Assembly (NCBI GenBank): GCA_965227905.1 | Contig: OZ245780.1 | Location: forward strand, 3,782,001-3,846,000 | Length of the DNA stretch: 64,000 nt | Origin: CBDDHT01 sp965227905 | Lineage (GTDB): Bacteria; Pseudomonadota; Alphaproteobacteria; Rhizobiales; Methyloligellaceae | Direction of reading: 5' to 3' | Part shown: positions 54,415 through 62,214 of the stretch, one piece after another | Layout of the letters: each line of letters opens with the position of its first letter | Numbering within the stretch: the stretch's first letter is position 1 | The notes under the pieces: model-generated | The model's input: the letters and a program-made list of their open reading frames with translations, nothing else | What the model was told of the DNA's origin: nothing | The model's database searches: none | Made by a program: the position numbers and the translations under genes

Positions 54415-54900
54415 CTATTTGCGCTTCACGAGCAATCCATAGTCGAAGGAGTAGATAGTCTTCGCCCCCTGCCCTCCGCCGCGTTCGTAGTCGACGATTT
54501 CGCTAATGCCGTCTCCGTCAATGTCTTCGATCTGCGCCGTGGAAAACGGAAGAACTGAAAGCCGCCACCAGGAGTCTTTCCAAACGACAATGCCGGTGGT
54601 TGCACCATAAGTAGACGTACGGTCGAAGGCCGGTATGTAATAGGCATTCTGGCAATCGGCGCAGAGCTTGACCTGGATGATGGAAGCATCATCGGTCATT
54701 GCATTGGCAAGGGTATAGGCTTCGCTGATCTGCCCGTCAGTCAGCAAAGTCACCGTAAGCGTCCGGTCGGCGCTGTCGCCGACACGCAACGTCGTCCCCT
54801 CACCTAGATCGAGGTTTTTGGCAAACCGAGATTCGGCCACGGCAACCGATACACCGGCAATCAAAGCGAATGCGAACGCTATCATCCGTTCAACCCGCAT
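54415..54900 (-). CDS. Exported hypothetical protein
   Basis: An unrecognised 161-residue protein. The signal peptide spans about residues 1-23 (MIAFAFALIAGVSVAVA). The mature domain is beta-rich, with a CxxC pair in VKLCADCQNAYYIPAF. A DGDGISEIVDYERGGGQG segment reads like an EF-hand/FG-GAP-type calcium loop (DxDxDG form: DIDGDGISE). The ATG has AGGAG eight bases upstream. It may share the same transcript as the SH3-like gene downstream. It is divergent from the caspase-fusion gene, 429 bases away. Confidence 0.76.
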   Translation of the reverse strand: MRVERMIAFAFALIAGVSVAVAESRFAKNLDLGEGTTLRVGDSADRTLTVTLLTDGQISEAYTLANAMTDDASIIQVKLCADCQNAYYIPAFDRTSTYGATTGIVVWKDSWWRLSVLPFSTAQIEDIDGDGISEIVDYERGGGQGAKTIYSFDYGLLVKRK

Positions 54901-55329
54901 GTCGTACACTCCTGAAGCGCGGAGTAGCGCCATCAATTCGCAGCAAAACCATTGTAGCTCTCGCCTTCATCGTTCCGGCCAAGAATGCTGGTACGCGATT
55001 CATGGTTTGTCTGAATTCCCTGTCAGCTGATTGCGAGAACGCTGCAGCTTGGAGGACTCTGCCATGACAGATCAAGAGATCACTTGCTGCCAATCTGTAT
55101 TGCGCGACGCTTGCTGCTCGATATCAAAACCGGACTGGCATCCGCCCAGCATCGAAGAACAGGCTTGCATACGCACCAGAATCTCTGCGTTTGAACGTCG
55201 GAATTCAAACCAGACATTCGAAAACCTCAGCACTACCGGCATACTTGGTTCATTGTCAGTTCAAGTTACCTATGTGATGCTGACGTCCCAGTTTGCTGTG
55301 ACACATGGGATTCGATTGGGGAGACTGCC
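54901..55329. other. Intergenic region upstream of the caspase-fusion gene
   Basis: About 430 bases. An open frame at 55064-55354 has a decent GGAGGA ribosome site but reads as unstructured, cysteine-containing sequence that overlaps the next start by 25 bases, so I do not call it a gene. A GGGGAGA ribosome site for the caspase gene lies at 55317-55323. No strong dyad was found. Confidence 0.45.
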
Positions 55330-57435
55330 GTGCACAATTCTGCAAAAGCCATAATCGTATTCACCCTCGTATTCATTGGCCTGTCGAGCCCGGCAATGGC
55401 CAAACGTATGGCACTCGTCATCGGCAACGACACTTATAGGAATCTTCCCGCCGCCCAGCAGCTAAAGAAGGCGCGCAACGATGCGCGGGCCGTTGCTGAG
55501 ACACTGAAAGAACGCGGGTTCGAGACCACACTGGGGCTGGATGTCACGCGGTTCGGTTTCAATCAGAAGATCGACGCTTTCGCCAAACAGATCGAACCGG
55601 GCGATGTCGCTACCGTTTTCTTTGCAGGTCACGGTGTGCGTATCGGAGGCAGAAACTACCTGCTGCCATCCGATGTGCCGGACATGTCGAACGGATCGCA
55701 GGATCTGCTGGCCGGCGAGAGCATCGCTGTCGACAAGATCACAGATCGTCTCCAGAAAAGCGGCGCCCGTATATCCATGCTGATATTGGATGCGTGCCGG
55801 GACAATCCGTTCAAGAGCAGCACCGGCCGTTCGATCGGCGGCTCGCGCGGCCTTGCCCGGGTCGAACCGCCAGAGGGTACGATTGTTCTGTTCTCCGCTG
55901 GCGCCAATCAACAAGCGCTTGACCGGTTATCGGACGACGATCCGAATCCAAACTCCGTCTTCACGCGCTCGCTGATCCCCATGCTCAAGCAGGACGGACT
56001 CGAAGTGGGGCGGATGGCGCGTCTGCTACGTCAAAAAGTTCGGAAACTCGCGGCGACCAAGAATCATACACAGACCCCGGCGGTCTATAACGAGCTGACA
56101 GGGGATTTCTACATCGGGACCGCCAAGGCTAGTCAAGGCGCCGGGCCACGGCAGATCGCGGTAGAACCCAAGTCCGCCCCTGTCAGCAAACCACAACCCG
56201 TGCGCCCGCAAGCACCGACGACCTCCGCTGGACCGAGCCGGGCCGCGGAAGCCTGGGGCATCATCGGCACGACAGAGGCAGTTGAAGTTCTTGAGGCATT
56301 CATCAAACGCTTCCCCGATACCTTTTATGCAGACCTCGCAAAATCGCGACTCAAGAAGCTGAAAGAAAAGAAGGTCGCTGTCGGAACATTCCCGAAAAAT
56401 CCAGAGCCTCCCCAGACGACCAGAGGCGGACCGACGCGAGCGCCGACGCCCGAGCCGCGACCGATTTCGGTATCGAAGCGCCATTCCTGGAAAGTCGTTT
56501 CGACGTTCCCGCGAGGATTTCCCCAGTTGCACGACTCCCTTGAGCGGTTTTCAAAGGACCTCAAAAGGTTGACCCGCAACAAGGTGAAAACACAGCTTTT
56601 CGCAAGTGGAGAACGTGCCGGAGCGTTCGAGGTTTATGACAGGGTTGTTTCTGGCAAAGACCAATTAGGCTGGGCCTTTATTTATTACTGGAAAGCCATC
56701 GAGCCGGGTTACGCGCTGCTCCCTGAAATTCCCTTTGGCTTTACACCCGAAACGACACTTGCCTGGAGACTCAGCCCGGACGTGAAACGCATTGTCAACG
56801 AGATGACCGCGAAACACGGAATACACACGATGCCCTGCGGTGCGACGGGACGATCCGGTGATTTCTGGTCCAACAAAGCCATCCGGTCTGTCAATGATCT
56901 AAGAGGATTCAAAGTCCGGGCACCGGGATTGGTCGGTGACATTCTTAAGCGGCAAGGGGCCTCGCCGGTTTCGCTCCCTGGCGGAGAAGTCCATACGGCT
57001 CTCTCCACCGGCGTGATCGATGCCGTAAATTGGGTGAACCCGCAGCTCGATTACTACATGAAACTCTATGAAGCGGCGAAATATTACTACTATCCAGGAT
57101 TTGTTGAGACTGGCTCACTCATCGACCTGATCGTCAATTTGAGAGTCTGGAAATCCTTGCCATCGAAGCTAAAACAGACGATCGAAAACATCTGCATCAA
57201 GAATGTTGAGAAGGATCTCGCCGTGGCGGCTCGTGAAGATGCGAAGCGGCTAAAGTTCTTTCGCAACACGCGCAGAACCAAGGTCCAACCGCTACCGTTG
57301 AAGGTGCGCCGCTCGCTCCTCTCTTCCTGGCAGGATATCGCCAGAGAGGAATCAAGAAAGTCGACTTACTTTTCGCGCCTCTACAAGACGCTCGATCAAT
57401 ATGAAGGTGGAACAATCGCCCAGGAATCGCGATAG
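55330..57435 (+). CDS. Exported caspase-family (C14) protease fused to a TRAP-type (DctP) solute-binding domain
   Basis: A 701-residue fusion. The signal peptide spans about 1-24 (AIIVFTLVFIGLSSPAMA). The caspase p20-like domain covers about 25-265 and starts MALVIGNDTYRNLP. The catalytic dyad is intact: His101 (FFAGHGVR) and Cys156 (LILDACRDNPF). A proline-rich linker surrounds a helical patch (305-344). From about 385 to the end is a DctP/TakP-type receptor domain: LRGFKVRAPGLVGD with conserved Arg530, MPCGATGRSGDFW, WVNPQLDYYMKLYEAAKYYY. The receptor part is related to the TRAP binding protein at 16-17 kb, yet no permease genes follow. GTG start with GGGGAGA upstream. It faces a serpin gene 30 bases from its stop. 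Inference: a ligand-gated periplasmic protease. I know of no described family with this fusion. Confidence 0.93.
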   Translation: MHNSAKAIIVFTLVFIGLSSPAMAKRMALVIGNDTYRNLPAAQQLKKARNDARAVAETLKERGFETTLGLDVTRFGFNQKIDAFAKQIEPGDVATVFFAGHGVRIGGRNYLLPSDVPDMSNGSQDLLAGESIAVDKITDRLQKSGARISMLILDACRDNPFKSSTGRSIGGSRGLARVEPPEGTIVLFSAGANQQALDRLSDDDPNPNSVFTRSLIPMLKQDGLEVGRMARLLRQKVRKLAATKNHTQTPAVYNELTGDFYIGTAKASQGAGPRQIAVEPKSAPVSKPQPVRPQAPTTSAGPSRAAEAWGIIGTTEAVEVLEAFIKRFPDTFYADLAKSRLKKLKEKKVAVGTFPKNPEPPQTTRGGPTRAPTPEPRPISVSKRHSWKVVSTFPRGFPQLHDSLERFSKDLKRLTRNKVKTQLFASGERAGAFEVYDRVVSGKDQLGWAFIYYWKAIEPGYALLPEIPFGFTPETTLAWRLSPDVKRIVNEMTAKHGIHTMPCGATGRSGDFWSNKAIRSVNDLRGFKVRAPGLVGDILKRQGASPVSLPGGEVHTALSTGVIDAVNWVNPQLDYYMKLYEAAKYYYYPGFVETGSLIDLIVNLRVWKSLPSKLKQTIENICIKNVEKDLAVAAREDAKRLKFFRNTRRTKVQPLPLKVRRSLLSSWQDIAREESRKSTYFSRLYKTLDQYEGGTIAQESR

Positions 57436-57465
57436 CGATTGCGGCAACGATTTACGTGACCACAC

Positions 57466-58680
57466 TTAAGCGCGTGGATCGGATAGCCGTCCGATAAACA
57501 GAATGGCGCCCGATGCGCGGTCGGTGATCATATAAAGAAACGGCCGGTCGATAATGAATTCCGGAAATTTTGGCCGGATGGACCGTCCGCTGAATTCAAC
57601 ACCGGTCACTGCCGCTGCCTCTGTCCCTGCCTCATCGACTTCGATGACCGCCTTGTGACGGACCTGCGAAATATGGATACGGTCTTTCTCCTCGGCACTC
57701 TCGGTCATGCCTGTGAAGTCCGCCTTATCCTCATTAAAGGGCTGCTTGAGACCGAGGCTTTCCAATGCCGGCACGAGGTTCGAAGCGAACTCTGTCTTGA
57801 ATTTCGGCATGGTCACCAGGACCGTCTGCCTCTTTTCCTTGTTGAGCCCGTCGACGATCGCCTTGGCCATCTTGTCATTCAGCTTGATGGTAGCTTTTTG
57901 CTCGTCACCTTTGCCGCTAGGTAGCAGGACGATCATGTCCAGAATGTTGCCCTTGTAGGGCAAAGCAATCGCATCGAACCCGGCTCCGCTGCGCATGCGG
58001 AACTCGTTCGTTGTTCGCATCGTGTCGACCTGGATGGTCTCATCTTTCGACAGATGGAATTTGCGGGGTTTGGTCTTGTCCTCCGGGAATGGCAGTGCCC
58101 AAAGACCTTTGAAACGGATGGCGTTTAGAAGCACGCAAATACTATTGGGGTCGAGCGTGTCGAGGAGCTTGTCGATCTTGCCCGACGTCTTGTCTTTCAC
58201 CCACCCATTGATGGCCGCAAGGTCAGAACCACGAAAGACTTCTGCCCCGAACTTGTCGCGAACAAGCGTCTGGTAGGCTTTCGATATGGGACCATCGGTG
58301 CGCGTGAGGTGGAGCGCATTAGCGAGTGTGATCGAAACGCGTTCATCGGACGAGCGCTTCGTAACGCGACCGTCAAGTGCAGCGCTGACGTCGGCCACAG
58401 TTGACGGTGCAAATGGATAATCCAGGCCTTGCACCATCTCCTTTTCTGTTGTGCCTCTGGCACCTGCCGCCGCCATCGCAAGCGCGGTCCCGATGCTATA
58501 GGGCGACATGACGATATTGCCCGACGTGTCGGAGAGTTTGGCGAAAAGTTCGATTCCGGCCTTGTTGTAGGCCTCTACCAGTTCCCTCGGCTTGTCCTCG
58601 GCTGAAGCCGTATGACTACCCAAGGAGGCGGTGACAAGGACGGCAAGGGAAACGAAAGTTTTTCGCGCAATTTTCGGCAT
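57466..58680 (-). CDS. Exported serpin-family protease inhibitor
   Basis: A 404-residue serpin with a signal peptide (about 1-27, cleavage after ASA). Serpin landmarks are NIVMSPYSIGTALAMAAAGA at the start, LLNAIRFKGLW, and the ending DRPFLYMI. The reactive loop is of the inhibitory kind: the hinge EAGTEAAAVTG (P17-P7) has Gly352 at P15 and small residues at P12-P10. Counting from P15 gives P2-P1-P1' = Gly365-Arg366-Ser367, the same GRS as in antithrombin. P1 Arg predicts inhibition of trypsin-like or Arg-cutting cysteine proteases. It converges on the caspase-fusion gene with 30 bases between stops. Start: ATG after AGGAAG. Confidence 0.95.
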   Translation of the reverse strand: MPKIARKTFVSLAVLVTASLGSHTASAEDKPRELVEAYNKAGIELFAKLSDTSGNIVMSPYSIGTALAMAAAGARGTTEKEMVQGLDYPFAPSTVADVSAALDGRVTKRSSDERVSITLANALHLTRTDGPISKAYQTLVRDKFGAEVFRGSDLAAINGWVKDKTSGKIDKLLDTLDPNSICVLLNAIRFKGLWALPFPEDKTKPRKFHLSKDETIQVDTMRTTNEFRMRSGAGFDAIALPYKGNILDMIVLLPSGKGDEQKATIKLNDKMAKAIVDGLNKEKRQTVLVTMPKFKTEFASNLVPALESLGLKQPFNEDKADFTGMTESAEEKDRIHISQVRHKAVIEVDEAGTEAAAVTGVEFSGRSIRPKFPEFIIDRPFLYMITDRASGAILFIGRLSDPRA

Positions 58681-58866
58681 CTGGCTTCCTAATCGATAGA
58701 ATGCTCGGCCATCGCCGGGAACGCGTGTTTCCAGACCATGGACAGAATCGGTCGTCCGCCCTCGGATTTGTATGCAGCTTATATGGGAACGCGGCTTGAA
58801 AGAAACCAGATCCGCCAAACTATTCTCGATTCAGAGCTCAGCCACGATGTCCGCTGAACCTCGGCG

Positions 58867-59511
58867 CTAGGTCTTGCGCGTCATGCCCAAAGGCAGGTCG
58901 GACACACGCGCCATCTCACCTGATGCAAACATCCCTGGGCTCTCCAGGTAGCTGAGCAGCATGCCGGTGGCATCGTTGCCCCAAAAAACCTCATTGTTGA
59001 CGACAAAGGTGGGAACACCGAACGCACCGGCTTGAATGGCATCATCGGTATTCCGTCTCAAGGCATCTTTTACGGATGGGTCCGAGAGACTGGCCTCGAC
59101 GTCTCCAATGCCGATCCGTTCGGCCATTGCGGCGATGCCGTCCTCGGTATCGGGTGCCCGCCCCTGACCAAAGATGTGATCGAAGATCGCTGTCGCAACC
59201 TCGACGCTCGGGCCGGCAGCCAGAGCAAGGCGCAGGGCGGGAAGCGGATTGAATGGGTGTGCCGGCGGCATGACGAACGGAATGCCCAATTGGTCTGCCT
59301 GCCACTGAAAGAAGCGATAGATGAAACGGCGCTTGGGCGGAATCTCGGCGGGCCCCAGTTGTCCCCAATGCTTCAGCAAACCTGCGAACAGAATTGGCCG
59401 CAGCTCGATTTCAAGATCCTTGGGCAGATCATCGAAGCGATGAAGTTGGAGATAGGCGAAAGGCGAAATGAAATCGAAATACCACTGAGCCTTTGTCATC
59501 TTTTGCGACAT
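58867..59511 (-). CDS. 2-hydroxychromene-2-carboxylate isomerase / kappa-GST-like DsbA-fold protein
   Basis: A 214-residue protein with a thioredoxin fold and helical insertion. It opens with QWYFDFISPFAYLQL, where the Ser replaces the DsbA cysteine as in HCCA isomerases and kappa-class GSTs. A late GVPTFVVNNEVFWGND carries the cis-Pro. These enzymes use glutathione to isomerise ring-cleavage products or detoxify electrophiles. It lies 5 bases after a GST gene on the same strand, so a glutathione-dependent pair is likely; the substrate is unknown. Confidence 0.9.
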   Translation of the reverse strand: MSQKMTKAQWYFDFISPFAYLQLHRFDDLPKDLEIELRPILFAGLLKHWGQLGPAEIPPKRRFIYRFFQWQADQLGIPFVMPPAHPFNPLPALRLALAAGPSVEVATAIFDHIFGQGRAPDTEDGIAAMAERIGIGDVEASLSDPSVKDALRRNTDDAIQAGAFGVPTFVVNNEVFWGNDATGMLLSYLESPGMFASGEMARVSDLPLGMTRKT

Positions 59512-59516
59512 CTCCT

Positions 59517-60200
59517 CTACTTCTCGGCAGTACCGAACAGTTGTTGTTTCGCATCCGCCGAGGTTGCAATTTCGACATACTGGTCTCGCAGGATGTCGAT
59601 GCCTCTACCAACGGCCGGCCGCCTGCGGATCTCGCCATACCACCTCGCGACATTTGGAAAATCCGAAATGTCCTGGCCGCAAAGCTTGTTGATTCGCACC
59701 CATGGAAAACAGGCGATGTCGGCGATGGAATAGGCGTTGCCGATATAGGCGCGGTCCGCCAGCCGATCATCGAGAACGCTCAAAAGGCGTGACGTTTCTC
59801 GAACATAGCGGTCGAGCGCATATGATACGGTCTCGTCCGCATGATGAAAGAAGTGCTCGGCCTGTCCCATAAACGGTCCGAGCCCGCCGATCTGCCACAT
59901 CAGCCACTGTATGACCTCGGAGCGTTCCACCGGATCGGCAGGGAGAAACTTTCCCGTCTTCTCGGCCAGATACAGCAGGATTGCGCCGGTCTCGAATACG
60001 GTATGCGGCGTCCCATGCGGACCATCGCGATCGATAATCGTCGGCACCTTGCTGTTGGGATTGAGCGCACTGTATTCCGGCGCAAACTGATCGCCCGCAA
60101 CGATGCTAACGGGTTTCACCTCGTAGGGCAGACCGGTCTCTTCCAGCATGATGTGGGCTTTGTGCCCGTTCGGGCAGAACCAAGTGTAGAGTTCAATCAC
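59517..60200 (-). CDS. Glutathione S-transferase, YghU/YfcG-like
   Basis: A 227-residue GST. The N-terminal thioredoxin fold has ELYTWFCPNGHKAHIMLEE, LNPNSKVPTIID with the cis-Pro, and FETGAILLYLAEKTG for glutathione binding. A helical C-terminal domain follows, with IADIACFPWVRI. Related proteins reduce glutathione disulfides or conjugate electrophiles. The GTG giving VIELYTWF suits the family start; a TTG at 60224 would add eight residues and no ATG is available. It is first of a pair with the HCCA-isomerase-like gene. Confidence 0.9.
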   Translation of the reverse strand: MIELYTWFCPNGHKAHIMLEETGLPYEVKPVSIVAGDQFAPEYSALNPNSKVPTIIDRDGPHGTPHTVFETGAILLYLAEKTGKFLPADPVERSEVIQWLMWQIGGLGPFMGQAEHFFHHADETVSYALDRYVRETSRLLSVLDDRLADRAYIGNAYSIADIACFPWVRINKLCGQDISDFPNVARWYGEIRRRPAVGRGIDILRDQYVEIATSADAKQQLFGTAEK

Positions 60201-60306
60201 TTTTGCACCGGAAGAAACGCGCAAGACAACGCAGGACGACCCCTCTGTCCCTTACTGATCGATTGCGACGATTGCAACATCGGCGAGGTGCACTCGGTCG
60301 GGTGAG

Positions 60307-60906
60307 CTACTCTTTGAGTACGAACTTGCAGAATAGCTGCCCCGACCGGTCGCATTGCTCTTCGACCTGTGCTCCTGTCACATCCTGCAGGAAGGTTGCA
60401 ACCATGGAACAGACACACGGCTCCTGACGCACGGCTCGACCAAGAGGACAACTGAAACTCCTTACGATGGAGCCATCGTTTGTCGTCTCAACCACCGTCT
60501 CCGCACCCATATCATCAACGAAGTCGGTTGCGAGCTTCAGTCGGTCCGCGAAGCCCAACTGTTCGTCGACCTGCACTTGCAACGCCATTTTGTGGCCAAC
60601 CTGCTCCATGAGTAGAGCAACCTGATCGCGGGAAAGATGCTCCGGCAATGCCTGCATCATCAGCTCGGCAAAAGGCGGATAGGCCAGAGATGAAACGTCC
60701 TCCCTGCCTGGCACGGCCGAATACTCGACAGCGGGTTTGCCGACCCGTTTTTCCTGCCGTTTCACACCCTCGACCAAACCGTCGGCTTCAAGCTGGCGAA
60801 GCGGCACAATCACAGCATTTCGCGTGACGTCCAGCCGAGCCGCGAGCTCGGGTACTGTCATAGCTTCGCGTCTCAAAAGCGAGAGGATGTTTTCCCTGGT
60901 GGACAT
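60307..60906 (-). CDS. SufR-like winged-helix regulator with C-terminal cysteines
   Basis: A 199-residue regulator. The N-terminal winged helix covers about residues 4-45 (ILSLLRREAMTVPELAARLD, then NAVIVPLRQLEADGLV). A helical middle precedes a C-terminal part with Cys153, Cys164, Cys166, Cys185 and Cys193 in SCPLGRAVRQEPCVCS and EEQCDRSGQLFCKFVL. This matches the SufR/iron-sulfur-sensing layout. It probably senses oxidative or iron stress through an Fe-S cluster. It is divergent from the catalase-related gene, with a palindromic operator between. Identification as SufR proper is not claimed, because no suf genes are nearby. Confidence 0.88.
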   Translation of the reverse strand: MSTRENILSLLRREAMTVPELAARLDVTRNAVIVPLRQLEADGLVEGVKRQEKRVGKPAVEYSAVPGREDVSSLAYPPFAELMMQALPEHLSRDQVALLMEQVGHKMALQVQVDEQLGFADRLKLATDFVDDMGAETVVETTNDGSIVRSFSCPLGRAVRQEPCVCSMVATFLQDVTGAQVEEQCDRSGQLFCKFVLKE

Positions 60907-60976
60907 ACGACACCCAATTTCTGATTCCGGGGCTACCTTATGAAAAACGGCGTCACAATCAACTTAATACAATTCT

Positions 60977-61001
60977 GACAATAAATATTGTCTTTATTGT
61001 C
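60977..61001. promoter_or_regulatory. Palindromic operator between the SufR-like regulator and the catalase gene
   Basis: GACAATA-AA-TATTGTC (60977-60992) is a perfect dyad, and a further TTATTGTC half-site ends at 61001, giving overlapping dyads. It lies 45 bases upstream of the catalase start and 71 bases upstream of the regulator. Binding by the neighbouring regulator is inferred. Confidence 0.65.
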
Positions 61002-61045
61002 ACAGCATGATACCTCCTGCCCTTGAGACGCAGAAAGGAACACGC

Positions 61046-62152
61046 ATGTGGCACACGACGAGAGCCAGACTTTCCTCAGCCGTTTTGAACTCCATTCCGA
61101 ACCAGAGTTGCTCTACGCGCGGGAAACGATCCCATAAGCTTCTGATTCAAAATCTTAAATCGCTAATCATAGGGATGTTTGCCATGACACTTCTTGCCGG
61201 CTCGTCAGCCGCTACCGACACCGCACATTCCACCGAAGTCAGCCCGGAAGATACGGTCAACGCGCTGAATGGCGTGTTTGGTCGTCATGCAAAAGAGAGA
61301 GGGTCTCATGCAAAGGGGTTTTGCGTTGCCGGTCAGTTCGCGCCCTCCGATGAGGCGACGAAATTCGCGACAAGCCCCCTATTTTCCGGTGGTACAATTC
61401 CCGTTACAGCCCGCTTCTCGATCGGTGGCGGCAATCCCAAAGCGTCGGACACGGATCGGTCGGTTCGTGGACTGGGTATCCGTTTCCATCTGAAGAACCA
61501 GGAAGAGCTGGATCTGGTGATGATCTCGGCCCCGGTCTTCTTTGCCGCTACGCCGAAGCAGTTCGTCGAATTCCTGAAGGCCCGTACGGCCGACCCAGCA
61601 ACCGGGCAGAAGGACCCTGCCAAGATCAAGGCATTCAATGACGCCAACCCCAACGTCATGACGCATCTGAACTATCTAACCAAAACACCACCACCTGCAA
61701 GCTACGCAACCACTCCCTATTTCGCTGCCCACGCGTTCCTCTTCGACACCAACAGTCCCGGCAAGACCCATGCACGTTGGCATTTCGAACCTGTTGGCGG
61801 GTTCAAGGGACTGTCAAAGGAACAGGAGGAGAGCTTTCCCGACAGTTTCCTCGAGACGGAGCTTGCAGAACGTCTTTCCAAGGGACCGGCACAGTGGGAC
61901 ATCTTCCTGCAGGTCGCTGAAGATGGAGACTCCATCGTCGATCCCACGGCCGTTTGGCCGGATACACGAAGGAAGATCAATGTCGGTCGTCTGACGATCG
62001 AACGGACGATCGACAAAGATGCTGAAAACGACTGCACGGGCTTTGTCTACGACCCAAATAATCTTCCAACAGGCATTGCGGCAACGGACGACCCGATCCT
62101 TGCAATCCGAAGCCCCGCCTATGCCGTCTCCTTTGCCCGCCGCGAAGAATAG
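61046..62152 (+). CDS. Exported catalase-related peroxidase (SrpA-like)
   Basis: A 368-residue haem protein of the catalase-related peroxidase family. Haem-pocket elements are RGSHAKGFCVAGQF with the distal His, RFSIGGGNPKASDTDRSVRG, and the late ILAIRSPAYAVSFARR with the proximal Tyr. It is shorter than true catalases, as SrpA-type proteins are. A hydrophobic export segment (SLIIGMFAMTLLAGSSAA) lies about 40 residues in, so the real start may be later than the ATG chosen for its AAAGGA site. It should remove peroxides in the periplasm. Divergent from a SufR-like regulator. Confidence 0.9.
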   Translation: MWHTTRARLSSAVLNSIPNQSCSTRGKRSHKLLIQNLKSLIIGMFAMTLLAGSSAATDTAHSTEVSPEDTVNALNGVFGRHAKERGSHAKGFCVAGQFAPSDEATKFATSPLFSGGTIPVTARFSIGGGNPKASDTDRSVRGLGIRFHLKNQEELDLVMISAPVFFAATPKQFVEFLKARTADPATGQKDPAKIKAFNDANPNVMTHLNYLTKTPPPASYATTPYFAAHAFLFDTNSPGKTHARWHFEPVGGFKGLSKEQEESFPDSFLETELAERLSKGPAQWDIFLQVAEDGDSIVDPTAVWPDTRRKINVGRLTIERTIDKDAENDCTGFVYDPNNLPTGIAATDDPILAIRSPAYAVSFARREE

Positions 62153-62214
62153 TACGTCCCCTCCTCTGCGCGCTGGTTACTGAAAGCGCGCGGGGGAACG
62201 CCTGTCGCTGTCAG

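Noticed and set aside
55064..55354. Small open frame upstream of the caspase gene with a GGAGGA ribosome-site-like sequence
   Set aside because: Composition is non-protein-like, it overlaps the next start, and it shows no signal peptide or motif. Kept only as part of the intergenic note.
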